NCBI GenBank assembly: GCA_016218155.1
Contig: JACREQ010000058.1
Location: 29,078 to 93,077, forward strand
Source: Bacteroidia bacterium
Lineage (GTDB): Bacteria > Bacteroidota > Bacteroidia > Bacteroidales > GWA2-32-17
DNA length: 64,000 bases
Reading direction: 5' to 3'
The first letter of the stretch is position 1, and each line of letters begins with the position of its first letter. Shown here piece after piece: positions 62,310-64,000 of the stretch. Both the position numbers and the translations under genes were made by a program. Below the pieces are notes generated by a model. The model did no database searches and was not told the DNA's origin. It saw only the letters and a program-made list of their open reading frames with translations.

Positions 62310-63440
62310 ATGGATTTTAAAATACTCAAAAAAGATAATAACACTAAAGCCAGAACAGGCCTGATTAATACTGGACATGGAGAAATTCAGACTCCTATTT
62401 TTATGCCAGTTGGTACAGTTGGAAGTGTTAAGACTATTCACCAAAATACATTAGAAGACGATATTAAAGCACAAATAATTCTTGGAAATACATATCATTT
62501 ATACTTACGTCCTGGATTAGAAGTATTAGAAAAAGCAGGTGGTTTACATAAATTTATGAATTGGAAAAAACCAATTCTTACAGATAGTGGAGGTTATCAG
62601 GTTTTTTCTTTAGCTGAAAGAAGAAAGCTTACAGACGAAGGGGCTAAATTTCAATCTCATATTGATGGTTCGAGGCATATGTTTACTCCTGAGAATGTTA
62701 TAGATACTCAAAGAATAATTGGTAGTGATATTATGATGGCGTTGGATGAATGTACACCTTATCCCTGTGAGTATGAGTATGCCAGAAAAAGTTTAGATTT
62801 AACACACCGCTGGCTTGACAGAGGATTTGATCATTATAAAAATACCGAACCTAAATATGGTTATAGTCAAACTTTTTTTCCTATAGTTCAGGGAAGTGTT
62901 TATAAAGATCTTCGTAAAAAATCTGCAGAAAAAATAGCATCTAAAGGTGCTGATGGAAATGCAATTGGTGGACTTTCAGTTGGCGAACCTGCAGAAATGA
63001 TGTATGAGATGATTGAGGTAGTAAATGAAATTTTACCTTTAGACAAGCCAAGATATTTAATGGGCGTGGGAACACCAGCCAATATTCTCGAAGGAATTGA
63101 TCGTGGTATTGATATGTTTGATTGTGTAATGCCTACTCGTAACGGACGTAACGGAATGCTTTTTACATCTGAAGGTATAATTAATATTAAAAACGAAAAG
63201 TGGAAACTTGATTTTTCATCAATAGATAATAACGGAACTTCCTTTGTTGATAGTTGTTATACAAAAGCATATTTGCGTCATCTTTTTATTAGTGGCGAAA
63301 TGTTAGGACCTCAGATTGCAAGTATTCACAATTTAAGTTTTTATCTTTGGCTTGTTAAAGAAGCTCGTAACAATATAGCAAATGGAACTTTTTCTGGTTG
63401 GAAAAATGAAATGGTAAAAAAAGTGTCGAATCGTTTATGA
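62310..63440 (+). CDS. tgt: Queuine tRNA-ribosyltransferase (tRNA-guanine transglycosylase)
   Basis: This 376-residue enzyme exchanges G34 of tRNA Asp, Asn, His and Tyr for preQ1. The general-acid Asp92 is in LTDSGGYQVFSL and the nucleophilic Asp271 in MFDCVMPTRNGRNG. IGGLSVGEPAEMMYEMIE and GVGTPANILEGIDRG complete the barrel. The C-terminal zinc site of most bacterial Tgt (CxCxxC...H) is not seen: the region reads IDNNGTSFVDSCYTKAYLRHL with only one Cys, though the later HNLSFY His is kept. It overlaps the next gene by 4 bp (ATGA). Confidence 0.95.
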   Translation: MDFKILKKDNNTKARTGLINTGHGEIQTPIFMPVGTVGSVKTIHQNTLEDDIKAQIILGNTYHLYLRPGLEVLEKAGGLHKFMNWKKPILTDSGGYQVFSLAERRKLTDEGAKFQSHIDGSRHMFTPENVIDTQRIIGSDIMMALDECTPYPCEYEYARKSLDLTHRWLDRGFDHYKNTEPKYGYSQTFFPIVQGSVYKDLRKKSAEKIASKGADGNAIGGLSVGEPAEMMYEMIEVVNEILPLDKPRYLMGVGTPANILEGIDRGIDMFDCVMPTRNGRNGMLFTSEGIINIKNEKWKLDFSSIDNNGTSFVDSCYTKAYLRHLFISGEMLGPQIASIHNLSFYLWLVKEARNNIANGTFSGWKNEMVKKVSNRL

Positions 63441-64000
63441 GAATACCTGGTTTAAAAAGGTTAGATGTTTATATTATTAAGAAGTTCTTAGGTACTTTCT
63501 TTTATTCCATTATACTTATTATTAGTATTGCTATAATATTTGACTTTGCTGAAAGAATGGATGATTTTATTGATGGTAAGGCACCATTCAAAAGCATAAT
63601 ATTTGATTATTATTTAAATTTTATTCCATATTTCACTAATCTATTTAGCTATTTATTTGTTTTTATTTCAGTTATTTTCTTTACATCAAAAATGGCTCAG
63701 GATACTGAGATAATTGCAATATTAAGTAGTGGGGTTAGCTTTAAAAGATTTATGAGGCCTTATCTAATTTCAGCAGGTGTAATTACAATACTTTCTTTAG
63801 GTCTAGCAAATTTTGTTATTCCACATGCTACCAAAAAGAAACTGGAATTTGAATATAAGTATATCCGAAATGCTTTCAGAAATGATCAGGACCATATACA
63901 CAAACAAATTGAGCCTGGAATATTTGTTTACCTTGAAAGCTATTCGGTTGAAACAGATATGGCATATAAGTTTTCTATAGAAAAGTTTGAAAACGGAAAA
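63437..64000 (+). CDS. LptF/LptG (YjgP/YjgQ) family LPS-export permease, N-terminal part
   Basis: The reading frame runs from the ATG at 63437 to the end of the window (188 codons, no stop). The protein begins RIPGLKRLDVYIIKKFLGTFFYS with helix IILIISIAIIFDFAERM. Then come FIPYFTNLFSYLFVFISVIFF, SKMAQDTEIIAILSSGVSFKRFMRPYLIS and a further helix. The AQDTEIIAILSSGVS segment is the family hallmark. LptF/LptG form the permease that feeds lipopolysaccharide to LptC/A. The start overlaps tgt by 4 bp. The 3' part lies outside the window. Confidence 0.9.
   Translation, partial: MRIPGLKRLDVYIIKKFLGTFFYSIILIISIAIIFDFAERMDDFIDGKAPFKSIIFDYYLNFIPYFTNLFSYLFVFISVIFFTSKMAQDTEIIAILSSGVSFKRFMRPYLISAGVITILSLGLANFVIPHATKKKLEFEYKYIRNAFRNDQDHIHKQIEPGIFVYLESYSVETDMAYKFSIEKFENGK

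Overview
The window looks like a chromosomal segment of a low-GC Bacteroidota bacterium, probably Bacteroidales-like and able to run type IX secretion (T9SS). The evidence is: several secreted proteins ending in T9SS sorting domains (about 15.2-17.1, 26.3-29.6, 52.4-53.5 and 57.0-58.7 kb), a TonB-dependent receptor with an N-terminal carboxypeptidase-regulatory-like domain, a long Bacteroidota-style SecA, and promoters of the Bacteroidota type (TTTG, about 19 bp, TAnnTTTG), clearest before secA, the 29.9-kb outer-membrane protein gene, the HD-phosphohydrolase gene and a secreted HNH protein gene. No tRNA, rRNA, CRISPR array, transposase or prophage was seen. Both ends cut a gene: an OmpA-like C-terminus on the left and an LptF/LptG-type permease on the right.

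Layout. 0-15 kb: mostly housekeeping (rplS, a DciA-like gene with recF, ribH, secA, asd) mixed with a C69 peptidase, an S41 tail-specific protease and small secreted proteins. 15-30 kb: an accessory envelope and secretion region. It holds a T9SS metallophosphoesterase, a tiny proline-rich secreted peptide, a 1076-residue periplasmic TPR-CHAT (caspase-like) protein, an M19 dipeptidase, an ECF-like sigma factor with a membrane TPR partner, an unknown small cytoplasmic protein, an amidohydrolase, and a run of three secreted proteins including a GH16 glycosidase. 30-39 kb: membrane and envelope proteins, a WG-repeat protein, an NlpC/P60 peptidase, a PgpH-like HD phosphohydrolase, a secreted HNH protein and a voltage-gated K+ channel. 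39-51 kb, minus strand: a TPR hybrid histidine kinase, a lipoprotein nuclease-family (EEP) protein, a beta-helix lipoprotein, dnaX, and a TonB receptor with two lipoproteins. 51-64 kb, plus strand: secreted proteins, mnmA, two paralogous lipoproteins, an S8 protease, xseA-xseB, an alkaline-phosphatase-superfamily membrane enzyme, tgt and the cut permease gene.

The most interesting signal is a shared promoter-like motif, GGTTAC, 15-16 bp, CGACTAT. It occurs four times between 17.4 and 26.3 kb, each time correctly oriented just upstream of a gene: the sigma factor itself, the divergent small gene at 24.4 kb, the proline-rich peptide at 17.4 kb, and the three-gene secreted-protein run at 26.3 kb. 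The simplest reading is an autoregulated ECF sigma regulon controlling surface and secreted products, physically linked to the TPR-CHAT protein. Other points of note are an A7 slippery run in dnaX with an immediate -1 stop, a Tgt lacking its zinc cysteines, and clusters of dispersed GC-rich palindromic repeats, including an approximately 186-bp tandem duplication, in the intergenic gaps between 20.8 and 32.7 kb.
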